From assembly GCA_965235415.1 (NCBI GenBank), contig CBDDXD010000003.1, positions 1 through 64,000 on the forward strand: a stretch of DNA of 64,000 bases. The letters are read 5' to 3'. The notes beneath the pieces were generated by a model that did not search any database, was not told where the DNA came from, and saw only the letters and a program-made list of their open reading frames with translations. A program made the position numbers and the translations under genes. Numbering within the stretch: position 1 is the first letter of the stretch; each line of letters opens with the position of its first letter. Source of the DNA: Fontibacterium subtropicum (lineage in GTDB: Bacteria; Pseudomonadota; Alphaproteobacteria; Pelagibacterales; Pelagibacteraceae). Positions 9,380-18,474 of the stretch are shown here, in pieces.

Positions 9380-10486
9380 ATGAGTTTAATTAATATTATT
9401 ATTCCATTTATAATTTTAATATCTGTTGTAGTTTTTGTACATGAGTATGGTCATTACTATTATGCAAAAAAATATGGAGTTAAAGTTACAGATTTTTCAA
9501 TTGGCTTTGGTAAAGAATTATTTGGCTGGACAGATAAAGATGGAACACGCTGGAAGATTTGTCTTATACCTTTAGGAGGGTATGTAAAATTTTTTGGAGA
9601 TACAAACGCCGCAAGTCAACCCGAGAAAGTTTCAAATTTTTCAACATCTGAACAATCTTATTTACTTGCTACTAAAAAATTATACCAACGTGCCATTATC
9701 GTATCGGCAGGACCTATTGCTAATTTTATTTTAGCGCTTGTTATTTTTTCTTGTGTATTCATGTTTTTTGGCAAAGATTTTTCTGTTCCTGTTATTCAAG
9801 ACGTTAAAATAGATAGTCCAGCTTACAAGTCCGGATTAAAGAAAGGTGATCAGATCATCACAATTAATGATAAAAAAATTACAAGTATTACAGAAGTTTC
9901 GCAGTCTATTGCTTTATCGGAAACTAATTTAATTAACATAACAGTTCTTCGAGATAAAAAAGAATATGATTTTCAAGTCCAAGCAATTTCAGAAGCAACT
10001 AAAGATCAATTAGGAAATAATATAAACCGAAAAATGATTGGTATACAAATTATTCCACTTAATAATGAACTTAATAGACAAAAATTAGGACCTGCTAAAG
10101 CAATTTATTATTCACTAAAAGAAATTTGGTTTACGATTTCAACTACCATGAGCTACGTGGGCAAGATGATCATCGGAACTGAAAAAGCCGATCAGTTAGG
10201 GGGACCAATAAAAATTGCACAGATTTCAGGACAAGTTGCTGAACTTGGAATTGTTCCTTTTTTATCCATAATGGCTTACATTTCTATAAGTTTAGGACTG
10301 ATTAACTTATTTCCAATTCCATTATTAGATGGTGGTCACTTGTTATTTTATTTTTATGAATTTGTTAGAGGCAAACCTTTAAGTGAAAAGATGCAAACTT
10401 ACTTTTTTAAATTTGGTTTATTTGTACTTTTTGCTTTAATGTTTTTTTCGACTTATAACGATCTTAAAGGCCTAGGTCTTTTCTAA
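9380..10486 (+). CDS. rseP: Site-2 intramembrane zinc metalloprotease
   Basis: Cuts single-pass membrane proteins within the membrane, classically anti-sigma factors. HEYGH at residues 21-25 supplies the HExxH zinc site in the first membrane helix. A PDZ domain follows (about 130-210, 'PAYKSGLKKGDQIITIND'). The third zinc ligand lies in 'LINLFPIPLLDGGHLLFY' near residue 314. The 368 residues are normal length. In many bacteria rseP sits with dxr, cdsA and bamA; here it follows a LysE gene. Confidence 0.95.
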   Translation: MSLINIIIPFIILISVVVFVHEYGHYYYAKKYGVKVTDFSIGFGKELFGWTDKDGTRWKICLIPLGGYVKFFGDTNAASQPEKVSNFSTSEQSYLLATKKLYQRAIIVSAGPIANFILALVIFSCVFMFFGKDFSVPVIQDVKIDSPAYKSGLKKGDQIITINDKKITSITEVSQSIALSETNLINITVLRDKKEYDFQVQAISEATKDQLGNNINRKMIGIQIIPLNNELNRQKLGPAKAIYYSLKEIWFTISTTMSYVGKMIIGTEKADQLGGPIKIAQISGQVAELGIVPFLSIMAYISISLGLINLFPIPLLDGGHLLFYFYEFVRGKPLSEKMQTYFFKFGLFVLFALMFFSTYNDLKGLGLF

Positions 10487-10509
10487 AAAGCTATATAAAA
10501 CATAGCTTT
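10487..10509 (+). terminator. Hairpin directly after the rseP stop
   Basis: AAAGCTAT and ATAGCTTT form a perfect 8-bp stem around a 7-base loop immediately after the TAA. No clear U-tract follows, so it may be a weak terminator or a 3'-end stabilising hairpin. Confidence 0.45.
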
Positions 10510-10633
10510 ATTGAAAATCCTTATAAATCATATCAACATCTAGTGTTTAAAAATTAAGCAAATACTACATTTATGTTGATTTCCTAGGTTTTTTAAAGAT
10601 TATTTAAATATTAACGAATCAAAAGGGTTAAAA

Positions 10634-10909
10634 ATGAACAAAAAACAATTAGTGGCTAAAATAGCCTCTGCTTGCAATATGGGCAAAAGTGATGCCGAAA
10701 AAACCTTTGATAAAATACAAGACATTATTCTAGATTCATTGAAGAATGATGAAACTGTAAAAATCGCAGGTTTTGGTACGTATAAAGTTGCAAAAAGAAA
10801 AGCTAGAACTGGAAGAAATCCTAGAACTGGTGAAAGTATACAAATCGCAGCTTCTCAAAAAGTTAAGTTTTTGCCAGCAAAAGCTTTAAAAGAGATGTTC
10901 AATAAGTAA
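10634..10909 (+). CDS. hup: HU-family nucleoid DNA-binding protein
   Basis: 91-residue histone-like protein that bends and packages DNA as a dimer. The diagnostic arm segment 'GFGTYKVAKRKARTGRNPRTG' (in parts, near residues 46-66) includes the conserved Arg-Asn-Pro tip, with 'FLPAKALKEMFNK' at the end. It stands alone between a hairpin after rseP and a strong terminator, so it is probably its own transcription unit, with an AT-rich 147-bp leader. Confidence 0.97.
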   Translation: MNKKQLVAKIASACNMGKSDAEKTFDKIQDIILDSLKNDETVKIAGFGTYKVAKRKARTGRNPRTGESIQIAASQKVKFLPAKALKEMFNK

Positions 10910-10918
10910 TTTTTTTTT

Positions 10919-10955
10919 AATAACTCAGCCGTAAATGGCTGAGTTATTAATTTTT
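10919..10955 (+). terminator. Rho-independent terminator after hup
   Basis: AATAACTCAGCC and GGCTGAGTTATT form a perfect 12-bp stem around GTAAAT, followed by AATTTTT. It begins about 10 bp after the hup stop. Confidence 0.92.
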
Positions 10956-11067
10956 AAGTTCTCAAGTAATTTTAAAATCTCTAATTTTTTAATTTTTTTT
11001 CAACCTTAACTTGTTTGTATATAAATTTAATTAATTTATAATTTAATTAAACAATTTGGAGAAAAAT

Positions 11068-11739
11068 ATGTTTTCTAAAGAACTAAACGCAAAATTAGAT
11101 GAATTCCATCTTTTAAAACATCCATTCTATCAAGCGTGGAATGAAGGTAAATTAAGCAGAGAAATTATAAAAGATTACGCTGAGCAATATTATCATCACG
11201 TAAAAGCTTTTCCTCGTTATATAAGCGCAACTCACTCTTTATGTGAAGATATTGCTGATAGAAAGATTCTATTAGAGAATTTAAATGATGAAGAAGATAA
11301 ACATAATGATCACCCTAAGTTATGGAAACAATTTGCTGTGGCATTAGGAGCAGATAAAAATGAAATCGAAAATGTAAAATTAGAAAAGTACACTTCAGAA
11401 ATGATTGATAACTTTTTTAAACAAGGAAGATCAACTTATGCTGAAGGACTTGCTTCTTTGTACACTTACGAAAGACAAATACCAGAAATCGCAGACGTTA
11501 AAATCGAGGGTCTTAAAAAGTTTTACGGCGTAAATTCGGACTCTGGACTTGCATTTTTTGAAACTCACAAAAAAGCTGACGTGTATCACAGACAAGAGTG
11601 TGAAGTTTTACTAGATAATCTCTCTAAGGAAGATCAAGCGAAAGCTGAAAAGGCAGCTCTTAAAACTGCAAAACATCTTTGGAATTTTCTTTCAGGCGTA
11701 GCTCAAAAACATAATCTAAGCGTTCCAGCAGCAGCCTAA
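11068..11739 (+). CDS. CADD-like diiron oxygenase, candidate p-aminobenzoate synthase
   Basis: 223 residues of the TENA/PqqC-like fold. The match is to the CADD family (Chlamydia CADD, Nitrosomonas NE1434), which replaces pabABC by cutting p-aminobenzoate out of its own tyrosine. Candidate diiron ligands are E75, H82, E135, H167, D171 and H174, with the spacing expected from Chlamydia CADD. Y21 in 'HPFYQAW' falls at the equivalent of the sacrificial Tyr27. I chose the ATG at 11068 because GGAG at 11058-11061 precedes it; an upstream TTG at 11056 would contain that site. The alignment is by eye from memory of the family. A terminator-like hairpin follows, so it appears monocistronic. Confidence 0.8.
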   Translation: MFSKELNAKLDEFHLLKHPFYQAWNEGKLSREIIKDYAEQYYHHVKAFPRYISATHSLCEDIADRKILLENLNDEEDKHNDHPKLWKQFAVALGADKNEIENVKLEKYTSEMIDNFFKQGRSTYAEGLASLYTYERQIPEIADVKIEGLKKFYGVNSDSGLAFFETHKKADVYHRQECEVLLDNLSKEDQAKAEKAALKTAKHLWNFLSGVAQKHNLSVPAAA

Positions 11740-11748
11740 ATTTTTTTT

Positions 11749-11783
11749 AAATATCCTGTGGCAAATTAGACCACAGGATATTT
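11749..11783 (+). terminator. Strong hairpin after the CADD-like gene
   Basis: AAATATCCTGTGG and CCACAGGATATTT form a perfect 13-bp stem around a 9-base loop. The T-run lies before the stem rather than after it, so termination for the plus strand may depend on the stem's strength. Confidence 0.75.
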
Positions 11784-11808
11784 ATTTGATTAGTTTAAGA
11801 TATTAATT

Positions 11809-12969
11809 ATGACAATTGAAAGACCCTCTTCAAAACCAGAAAATGCTTTTTTTTCATCAGGACCTTGTGCAAAACGTCCGGGCTGGTCTATTACTAATCT
11901 TCCAATTTTTACTTTAGGAAGATCACATCGATCTAAAATTGCTAAAGATAAATTAAAAGAATTAATTAATTTATCAAAATCATTATTAAAACTTCCAACT
12001 GATTATAAAGTTGGGATTGTGGCTGGTTCAGATACAGGCGCAATTGAAATGGCAATGTGGAGTTTGTTAGGAGCAAAAGGAGTTGATGTATTGGGTTGGG
12101 AAAATTTTGGTAATGATTGGGTGAAAGATGCTGTTAGTCAATTAAAAATAAAAAATTTAAATGTTCATAAAGCGGATTACGGAAAACTTCCTGATTTAGC
12201 AAAAGTAGATTTTAATAATGACGTGGTATTTACATGGAATGGAACTAGTTCTGGGGTATGTCTTCCAGATGCTAACTGGATAAAAGATGATCGAAAAGGG
12301 CTTACTATATGTGATGCCACATCATCTGTTTTTGCAATACCTATGGATTGGAAAAAATTAGATGTTATCACATGGTCATGGCAAAAAGTTTTAGGAGGAG
12401 AAGCTGCCCATGGAATGATTGCATTATCGCCTAGAGCTTTTGAAAGATTAAGAACATATCAACCAAGTTGGCCAATTCCTAAAATATTTAGATTAGCTGA
12501 AGATAAAAAAGTATTAGAAGGTATTTTTGAGGGGGAAACGATTAACACACCTTCAATGCTTTGTGTTGAAGATTGTATTGATGCATTATTATGGATCGAG
12601 TCTATAGGCGGTTTAGATGGTGCTATAAAAAGATCAAAGAAAAATTTAGAAGAAGTTAAATTCTTTGTTAAAGAAAATAAAGATTGGATTGATTTCTTGG
12701 CTGAAAAAGAAAATACTATTTCATCAACTAGTATTTGTTTAAAAATTACTGACCCAAAATTTAAAAAATTAAGCAAAGATGATCAAACAGCTAAATTAAA
12801 GACTGTTAATCAAATATTAGAAAAAGAAAATATTGCTTATGATATAAATTCTTATAGAACTGCACCTCCAGGATTTAGAATCTGGGGTGGTGCTACAGTT
12901 GAGACAACTGATATTGAAAAATTGCTCCCTTGGATAAAATGGGCTTATTTGACAAATTTAAATGTATAA
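11809..12969 (+). CDS. serC: Phosphoserine aminotransferase
   Basis: PLP enzyme of the phosphorylated serine pathway, converting 3-phosphohydroxypyruvate to 3-phosphoserine with glutamate. The 386 residues and the opening 'RPSSKPENAFFSSGPCAKRPGW' (in parts) are typical of the alphaproteobacterial/archaeal-type SerC rather than the E. coli form. The PLP lysine lies in 'ITWSWQKVLGGEAAHGM' near residue 195. It is the first gene of serCAB; its end overlaps serA by 8 bp. Confidence 0.95.
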   Translation: MTIERPSSKPENAFFSSGPCAKRPGWSITNLPIFTLGRSHRSKIAKDKLKELINLSKSLLKLPTDYKVGIVAGSDTGAIEMAMWSLLGAKGVDVLGWENFGNDWVKDAVSQLKIKNLNVHKADYGKLPDLAKVDFNNDVVFTWNGTSSGVCLPDANWIKDDRKGLTICDATSSVFAIPMDWKKLDVITWSWQKVLGGEAAHGMIALSPRAFERLRTYQPSWPIPKIFRLAEDKKVLEGIFEGETINTPSMLCVEDCIDALLWIESIGGLDGAIKRSKKNLEEVKFFVKENKDWIDFLAEKENTISSTSICLKITDPKFKKLSKDDQTAKLKTVNQILEKENIAYDINSYRTAPPGFRIWGGATVETTDIEKLLPWIKWAYLTNLNV

Positions 12970-14554
12970 AGTTTTAATAGCAGACAAACTTAGTAATGAA
13001 GCTTTAGCTATTTTCAAAGAAAATGGCATTGAAGCGATTACTAAAACTGATCTTGATGCAAAATCATTAATAAAAGAATTACAAGATTGTGATGGACTTG
13101 TTGTTAGATCTGCAACAAAAGCAACTAAAGAAGTAATAGAGTCTTGTAAGAAACTAAAAGTTATTGGCAGAGCAGGAATTGGAGTTGATAATGTAGATCT
13201 TGATGCAGCCACAAGCAATGGCAAGGTTGTAATGAATACTCCATTTGGAAACTCAATTACAACAGCAGAACATGCAATTACATTAATACTTTCAACAGCA
13301 AGACAAATTCCTTATGCAGACAAAACTACCCATGAAGGCAAATGGGAAAAATCTACTATTAAAGGAGTGGAAGTTACCGGAAAAACATTAGGAATTATTG
13401 GCTGCGGTAATATTGGAACAATTGTTGCGCAACGTGCATTAGGTCTTCAGTTTAAAGTAATTGTATTTGATCCATTTCTACAAGACAAAAGAGCAATAGA
13501 GCTTGGAGTTGAAAAAGTTGCTTTGGATGATTTACTTAAAAGATCAGACTTTATTACTCTACATACACCTCTTAATGAAAAAACAAAAAATATAATTAGT
13601 AAGGAAGCATTCAAAAAAATGAAAAAAGGTGTTCGTATTGTTAATTGTGCACGAGGAGGCCTTATTGATGAGGTTGCTTTAAAAGAAAATTTAGAAAGTG
13701 GACATGTTGCAAGTGCTGCTTTAGATGTTTTTATTGAGGAACCTCCAAAAGGAAGTCCTCTTTTAGGAACTAAAAACTTAATACTGACACCGCATTTAGG
13801 AGCATCTACAACAGAGGCTCAAGAAAAAGTAGCAGTACAAATTGCAGAACAGATATCAGATTATTTAAAAACAGGAGCCATTACCAATGCAGTTAATACT
13901 TTTTCTCTTACAGCAAAAGAATATCAGTCGGTTAAACCATTTTTAAAATTATCTAGTTTATTGGGTGGTTTTGCCGGTCAGTTAACTGAGAATGCAATTA
14001 AATCAATCCAGATAGAATTTGAAGGAACAGCTGCAAATGTAAATAGCGCTCCGCTTACACAAACTATTATTTATAGTTTATTAAAACCCACTACAGATAG
14101 TGTTAACGTTATTAACTCAGTTTTAGTTGCCAAAAGTAAATCTATTTCCATTTCTGAGGTAAAGCATCAAAAAGAAAATGACTATCAGTCTTTGATTAAA
14201 TTAACTGTTACAACAGACAAACAAACACGTTCAGTATCTGGAACAGTTTTTGGTGGAAAAGCTAGAATAGTTGAAATCAAAGGAATTAAAATTGAAGCAG
14301 ATTTATCAGAACATAATTTATATGTAACAAACCAAGATAAACCTGGTTTTATTAAAGATTTATCAAAAATTTTAGCTGATAACAAAATTAATATAGCAAC
14401 TTTTCATTTAGGAAGATTAAGTAGTGGTGGAGAGGCGATAGCTATCATTTCAACCGATAACAAAATTGAAAATTCTGTTATTGAAAGTATTAAAAAAATT
14501 CCTTTAGTGATTCAAGCTAAATATATTCAATTCAAAGATAAAGAGAATGAATAG
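12962..14554 (+). CDS. serA: D-3-phosphoglycerate dehydrogenase
   Basis: Oxidises 3-phosphoglycerate to 3-phosphohydroxypyruvate with NAD+. At 530 residues it is the long form. The catalytic and Rossmann domains occupy about residues 1-310 ('LGIIGCGNIGTIVAQRALGL' near 145; catalytic His in 'LILTPHLGAST' near 278). An allosteric substrate-binding domain follows (about 320-450), then a C-terminal ACT domain ('HNLYVTNQDKPGFIKDLSKIL' in parts) that in relatives gives feedback control by serine. It overlaps serC and serB by 8 bp each. Confidence 0.97.
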   Translation: MYKVLIADKLSNEALAIFKENGIEAITKTDLDAKSLIKELQDCDGLVVRSATKATKEVIESCKKLKVIGRAGIGVDNVDLDAATSNGKVVMNTPFGNSITTAEHAITLILSTARQIPYADKTTHEGKWEKSTIKGVEVTGKTLGIIGCGNIGTIVAQRALGLQFKVIVFDPFLQDKRAIELGVEKVALDDLLKRSDFITLHTPLNEKTKNIISKEAFKKMKKGVRIVNCARGGLIDEVALKENLESGHVASAALDVFIEEPPKGSPLLGTKNLILTPHLGASTTEAQEKVAVQIAEQISDYLKTGAITNAVNTFSLTAKEYQSVKPFLKLSSLLGGFAGQLTENAIKSIQIEFEGTAANVNSAPLTQTIIYSLLKPTTDSVNVINSVLVAKSKSISISEVKHQKENDYQSLIKLTVTTDKQTRSVSGTVFGGKARIVEIKGIKIEADLSEHNLYVTNQDKPGFIKDLSKILADNKINIATFHLGRLSSGGEAIAIISTDNKIENSVIESIKKIPLVIQAKYIQFKDKENE

Positions 14555-15431
14555 TTCTTCCGAACTAGTTTGTACTTTCGTATCAAAAAAGAAATTAGAT
14601 TATAAAAAAATAATAAATTTTTTTTCTAAAATTCAAAATACTAAAGATTATAAAATACTCTCTAACAGAGCTCTTGATCTTTATTGCGAAAATATTAGCA
14701 AAAAAAATCAAAATAAACTTCGAGGATTTTGTTTTAAAAATAAAATTGATGTTTGTATTCAAAAAACAAAGTGGAGAAAAAAGAAGATATTTCTCGCAGA
14801 CATGGATGCAACCATGATTAAAGATGAAACTTTAGATAATCTTGTAAAAATTGCAGGAATAAAAGCGGACATCGATAAATTAAGTAAACTTGCAATGGAT
14901 GGAAAAATTAGTCTTAGAGATACATTAAAGTTTAGAGTTAATTATTTAAAGGGTAAAAGTACACAGCTTATAAAAAGAGTTATAAAAAAAATTAGATTTA
15001 ATGAAGGTTCAAAAGTTTTAGTAAGAACACTTAACAAGAATGGTTATCACACAAATTTAGTTACAGGAGGATTTCAACCTATTTCAACTTACGTTGGAAA
15101 AGTTTTGGGCTTTAAAAAAGTAATCAGCAATAGATTTGTTATTAAAAATAACAAATTCACAGGTGAATATATCCCAATTACTGGAAAGCAGAATTCAAAA
15201 TTAGCTTATTTAAATGAGATTTGTAAGAAAAAAAGTTTAGATAAATTTAAATATACTCTTTCCGTTGGTGATGGAGCAAATGATCTTGGTATGTTACAAA
15301 ACTCAGGACTTGGAGTAGGTTATCACTCTCATCAAATTATAAAAAAAGCAGTTGATAATCATATTCAATTTACTGACCTTAAAACTATATTATTTTATTT
15401 AGGATTTACTGAAAAAGAATTTTCTAAGTAG
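14547..15431 (+). CDS. serB: Phosphoserine phosphatase
   Basis: HAD-superfamily enzyme releasing serine from phosphoserine. The nucleophile motif DMDAT has D85 and D87. 'LVTGGFQPIS' near 173 and 'SVGDGANDLGMLQNSGLG' near 248 give the remaining HAD motifs. The N-terminal 80 residues form a diverged ACT-like region. It completes serCAB and shares its last 8 bp with the convergent peroxiredoxin gene. Having all three genes together argues against the serine/glycine auxotrophy reported for Ca. Pelagibacter ubique. Confidence 0.95.
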   Translation: MNSSSELVCTFVSKKKLDYKKIINFFSKIQNTKDYKILSNRALDLYCENISKKNQNKLRGFCFKNKIDVCIQKTKWRKKKIFLADMDATMIKDETLDNLVKIAGIKADIDKLSKLAMDGKISLRDTLKFRVNYLKGKSTQLIKRVIKKIRFNEGSKVLVRTLNKNGYHTNLVTGGFQPISTYVGKVLGFKKVISNRFVIKNNKFTGEYIPITGKQNSKLAYLNEICKKKSLDKFKYTLSVGDGANDLGMLQNSGLGVGYHSHQIIKKAVDNHIQFTDLKTILFYLGFTEKEFSK

Positions 15432-15888
15432 CTTCTTTTAGAACAGTTAATACTTCCTTTGCATGATCTTTAACTTTAACATTATTCCATATTTTTATTA
15501 TTTTTCCTTTTGGATTAATTAAGACTGTTGTTCTTTTTATTCCCATAAATCTTTTTCCATACATACTTTTTTCACCCCAAGCTCCATATTTTTTAAGAGT
15601 TATCCCTTTTTCATCTGATAATAATTGAAAAGGAATTTTAAATTTTTCTATAAATTTTTTATGACTTTCAATATTATCTTTTGAAATTCCAATAATCTCA
15701 CAACTTAATTTTTTAAATTCTTTATACAATTTTGAAAAATCTTTAGCTTCATTGGTGCATCCAGGGGTGTTATCCCGAGGATAAAAATAAACAACTAAAT
15801 ACTGGCCAAGGCTTTTGTTAATCTCAAAATATTTATTATTACTTGAAGGTAATTTAAAATTTACTGCTTTAGAATTTTCTTTAATCAT
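15424..15888 (-). CDS. bcp: Thioredoxin-dependent peroxiredoxin (Bcp/PrxQ type)
   Basis: Reduces peroxides with thioredoxin. The peroxidatic Cys is C44 in 'PRDNTPGCTNEAKDF'. The resolving cysteine found five residues later in many Bcp proteins is absent (lysine there). C63 is another candidate, or the enzyme may work with a single cysteine. The length of 154 residues is normal. The start overlaps the upstream glycosyltransferase-like gene by 8 bp. Confidence 0.92.
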   Translation of the reverse strand: MIKENSKAVNFKLPSSNNKYFEINKSLGQYLVVYFYPRDNTPGCTNEAKDFSKLYKEFKKLSCEIIGISKDNIESHKKFIEKFKIPFQLLSDEKGITLKKYGAWGEKSMYGKRFMGIKRTTVLINPKGKIIKIWNNVKVKDHAKEVLTVLKEAT

Positions 15889-16897
15889 TTAATTTATTTT
15901 CATCCCATAATTTTTTCCAATCCATTACAGGAGAAAGACCATAAACAGAATTTATATTTGTGCAATGCATTGCAAGAGATGGAATAGGGGATAGACAATA
16001 TTGTTTTGAATATATTTCATGTAATGGTTTTTCAAATGGTAAATTTTCAGTTTTTGTCATTGAAATAAAAGTATCCCAATACTTTAATAATAGTCTTTTA
16101 CTTGTTAAAAAAGTACAAAGCGTTTCTTCAATAACTCTCCAATGTCTATTGTTACCTAAAATAATTTGAGTTGGTTCAAATTTATTATAAAGATAAGGAA
16201 AATCCGTTGGACAAAGTATTAACTCATCTTTTATTAAGCTTGAAAATTTTTCATAGGAAAAAAGCATTTCAGAGAGAGAATTCTGCTCATGTATATAATC
16301 GTCTTCTAGAAAATATAATAAGTCATAATTTCCATCTCTGCCAATTTCAAAAGATTTATAAATATTTCCCATATTAGATTTTTGATTAGTTGAAGCTAGT
16401 GGGTCAATAAAATCTTTTAGCTCATCTAAATCTAATTTTACATATTCAAAATTAATACTTTTTTCTTCAATCATTTTTTTAATTTTTTGAACATCTGCAT
16501 CATCTGAGCCTGAGTCGATTGCTGTAATTTTTATATCGAGATATCTAAAATTATTTTTTGCACTTTGAATTGATCTTAAAATTGAATTTAATGATCTTAG
16601 TGTGTATTGATTTTTTTCTTCTTCAAAAAGCCTTTGTTTACTTTGGGTTAGCATCTTTACATTAGTGCAAAATCTAAAGATGATATTTAGTGAATTAATC
16701 TGTCTTGTTATTTTTATCTCACCCATTGGTAAAGTTATAGATTTTTTTCCTGTGGTACTGAGGTTTTCATCTAATCTTTTTTTAAGTGTAGGAATTGTAA
16801 ACTCTGATTGATCAATAATTTCAAAATTTAAAAGTCTACAAATTTTTATAAAAATTTTCTTAAAGAAATTTTTTTTATTACTTTTTTGTATTTTCAT
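15881..16897 (-). CDS. Putative glycosyltransferase (GT-A-like)
   Basis: 338 residues. The central part shows a GT-A-like pattern: 'ITAIDSGSDDADVQKI' near 128 and the acidic DxD-type motif in 'LLYFLEDDYIHEQNS' near 202, which would hold the metal and nucleotide sugar. The N-terminus is basic and lacks a signal peptide. Sugar donor and acceptor are unknown. It is followed by bcp with an 8-bp overlap. Assignment to a specific GT family would need a profile search. Confidence 0.6.
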   Translation of the reverse strand: MKIQKSNKKNFFKKIFIKICRLLNFEIIDQSEFTIPTLKKRLDENLSTTGKKSITLPMGEIKITRQINSLNIIFRFCTNVKMLTQSKQRLFEEEKNQYTLRSLNSILRSIQSAKNNFRYLDIKITAIDSGSDDADVQKIKKMIEEKSINFEYVKLDLDELKDFIDPLASTNQKSNMGNIYKSFEIGRDGNYDLLYFLEDDYIHEQNSLSEMLFSYEKFSSLIKDELILCPTDFPYLYNKFEPTQIILGNNRHWRVIEETLCTFLTSKRLLLKYWDTFISMTKTENLPFEKPLHEIYSKQYCLSPIPSLAMHCTNINSVYGLSPVMDWKKLWDENKLND

Positions 16898-16937
16898 ATA
16901 AGATAATATTACTTTAATTATTTATATATTAAGTTCT

Positions 16938-17333
16938 ATGAAAATTACCTCAGCTAAAGAACTTGTTGATAAAGTTCTTAAAGATATTGAAACTTTATCT
17001 CCTGAAGAGACAAAATCTAGAATTGAAAAAGAAAATGCAATTTTAATAGATATCAGAGACATTAGGGAGTTATGGAGAGATGGTACTATTGAAAACTGTA
17101 AACATATTCCAAGAGGAATGCTTGAATTTTGGGTTGATCCAGAAAGCCCTTACTCCAAAAATGAGATACCCATAGATAGAAATTTAATTTTATTTTGTGC
17201 ACAAGGAATGAGATCTGCACTTGCAACTAGATCATTGAAGGAGATGGGTTTTCCAAAAGTATCTCATGTTAGAGGTGGATTTGGAGCCTTAAAAGAAAAA
17301 GGTTTTAAAGTTGCAGAAGTCAAAAAGAAGTAA
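16938..17333 (+). CDS. Rhodanese-domain sulfurtransferase
   Basis: 131-residue single rhodanese domain. The active-site loop is 'FCAQGMRSALA' with Cys87 as the sulfur-carrying residue, and 'ILIDIRDIRELWRDGTIENCKHIPRG' (in parts) is the conserved first half. It is probably cytoplasmic, with no signal peptide. Its stop abuts the end of the convergent HCCA-isomerase-like gene at 17334. Confidence 0.9.
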   Translation: MKITSAKELVDKVLKDIETLSPEETKSRIEKENAILIDIRDIRELWRDGTIENCKHIPRGMLEFWVDPESPYSKNEIPIDRNLILFCAQGMRSALATRSLKEMGFPKVSHVRGGFGALKEKGFKVAEVKKK

Positions 17334-17918
17334 TTATTTTTTAGCTTCGCTAAATACAAATTCTAGTCGGTCCTGACCCCAAAACATTTTTCCATTTACA
17401 ATAAAGCTTGGAACACCGAAAATTCCTTTTATAAAAGAATCATTGGTTCTTTTTATAAGATCATTTTTTATAACAGGATCGTTATATTTTAATGAAAACA
17501 AATCAGTATTTACATCTTGTGCTTTTATAAATTTTAAAAATACTTCTTCATCATTCATATTCAAGGAGTCAACCCAGATGGCATTAAAAGCTTTATCAAC
17601 AAAGGATCTAAAGAAATTATCTTTTTCAGCAACTAATGCAGCTCTCATTAGATTAAGAGTTTTAATAGGAAAGTATCTATTGAATTGATATTTAACTTTA
17701 TACTTATCTGCCCAGAGCTTGCAGTCTTTGATTAAATATTTTGCCTTTAGAGGAATAAATGCAGGAGCTGTAATACCTGCTAATTTATGAAGCCCACCTA
17801 CAAGCGTGGGCATGTAATTTACTTTTTCACCAGTTTCTTTTTCAAATTTTTTAATTTGTGTGTGTGCTAAATATGAATAAGGACTTCCAAAATCAAAGTA
17901 GAAATCTATTTTTTTCAT
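17334..17918 (-). CDS. 2-hydroxychromene-2-carboxylate isomerase / DsbA-family oxidoreductase
   Basis: 194-residue member of the kappa-class GST / HCCA isomerase family with a thioredoxin fold. The N-terminal 'FYFDFGSPYSYLAHTQI' holds the serine that binds glutathione in relatives, and 'GIFGVPSFIVNGKMFWGQDRLEFV' (in parts) is the family ending. No CxxC is present, so disulfide chemistry is unlikely. The substrate in this organism is unknown. Confidence 0.88.
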   Translation of the reverse strand: MKKIDFYFDFGSPYSYLAHTQIKKFEKETGEKVNYMPTLVGGLHKLAGITAPAFIPLKAKYLIKDCKLWADKYKVKYQFNRYFPIKTLNLMRAALVAEKDNFFRSFVDKAFNAIWVDSLNMNDEEVFLKFIKAQDVNTDLFSLKYNDPVIKNDLIKRTNDSFIKGIFGVPSFIVNGKMFWGQDRLEFVFSEAKK

Positions 17919-17959
17919 AGTTATTTATAACTCTGAAATAAATTATTAGCTACTCAGAG

Positions 17960-18454
17960 TTAATCAAATAATTTTAATTTTTGTGCAGCTAGAAGTCTCA
18001 AGATTAAATAAACTCCAAGTCCAATAGGTCCTACAAAATAAGTAAGAACTAAAGGAACCAGTACTATAAATTGAAGAGCTTTATTTTTGGCCGCATCTGT
18101 AGCAATCCATGCGCCTAGTACAAGATTTGCAGTTAAGAAATGTATCCAAAATAATAATAACACGTTTTTATCGCTTAAGATTTTTTTAAGCTGATCAATT
18201 CCCATATAGAGTTCAAATGTTTTCCCCTTGTCTAAAATGTTGGAAAATATTCCCTCTGAAGTATTTATATAAATATAAAAAACATAAAAATAAGTAAAAC
18301 CTAATATTAATGGAACTAGTATACTGTTAATTAAAACTTTAGTTCCATTCCAACCTGGTAAAAAAGCCAAAAGAATCCATAATGGGATAACTCCGATGTT
18401 TGTGAAATGATAAATCATTTCAAGGGTAAAAAAATCTTTTAAAGTGTTAAGCAT
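17960..18454 (-). CDS. ABA4-like (DUF4281) membrane protein
   Basis: 164 residues with about four membrane segments. 'IGVIPLWILLAFLPGW', 'NLVLGAWIATDAAKN' and 'YFVGPIGLGVYLILRLL' match the ABA4-like/DUF4281 family. The plant homologue acts in neoxanthin synthesis; bacterial members have no firm role known to me. Confidence 0.8.
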   Translation of the reverse strand: MLNTLKDFFTLEMIYHFTNIGVIPLWILLAFLPGWNGTKVLINSILVPLILGFTYFYVFYIYINTSEGIFSNILDKGKTFELYMGIDQLKKILSDKNVLLLFWIHFLTANLVLGAWIATDAAKNKALQFIVLVPLVLTYFVGPIGLGVYLILRLLAAQKLKLFD

Positions 18455-18474
18455 GTGTTAGTAACGATTATTAT

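Noticed and set aside
12459..12776. Minus-strand open frame inside serC
   Set aside because: Lies entirely opposite a well-conserved enzyme gene and has no recognisable features.
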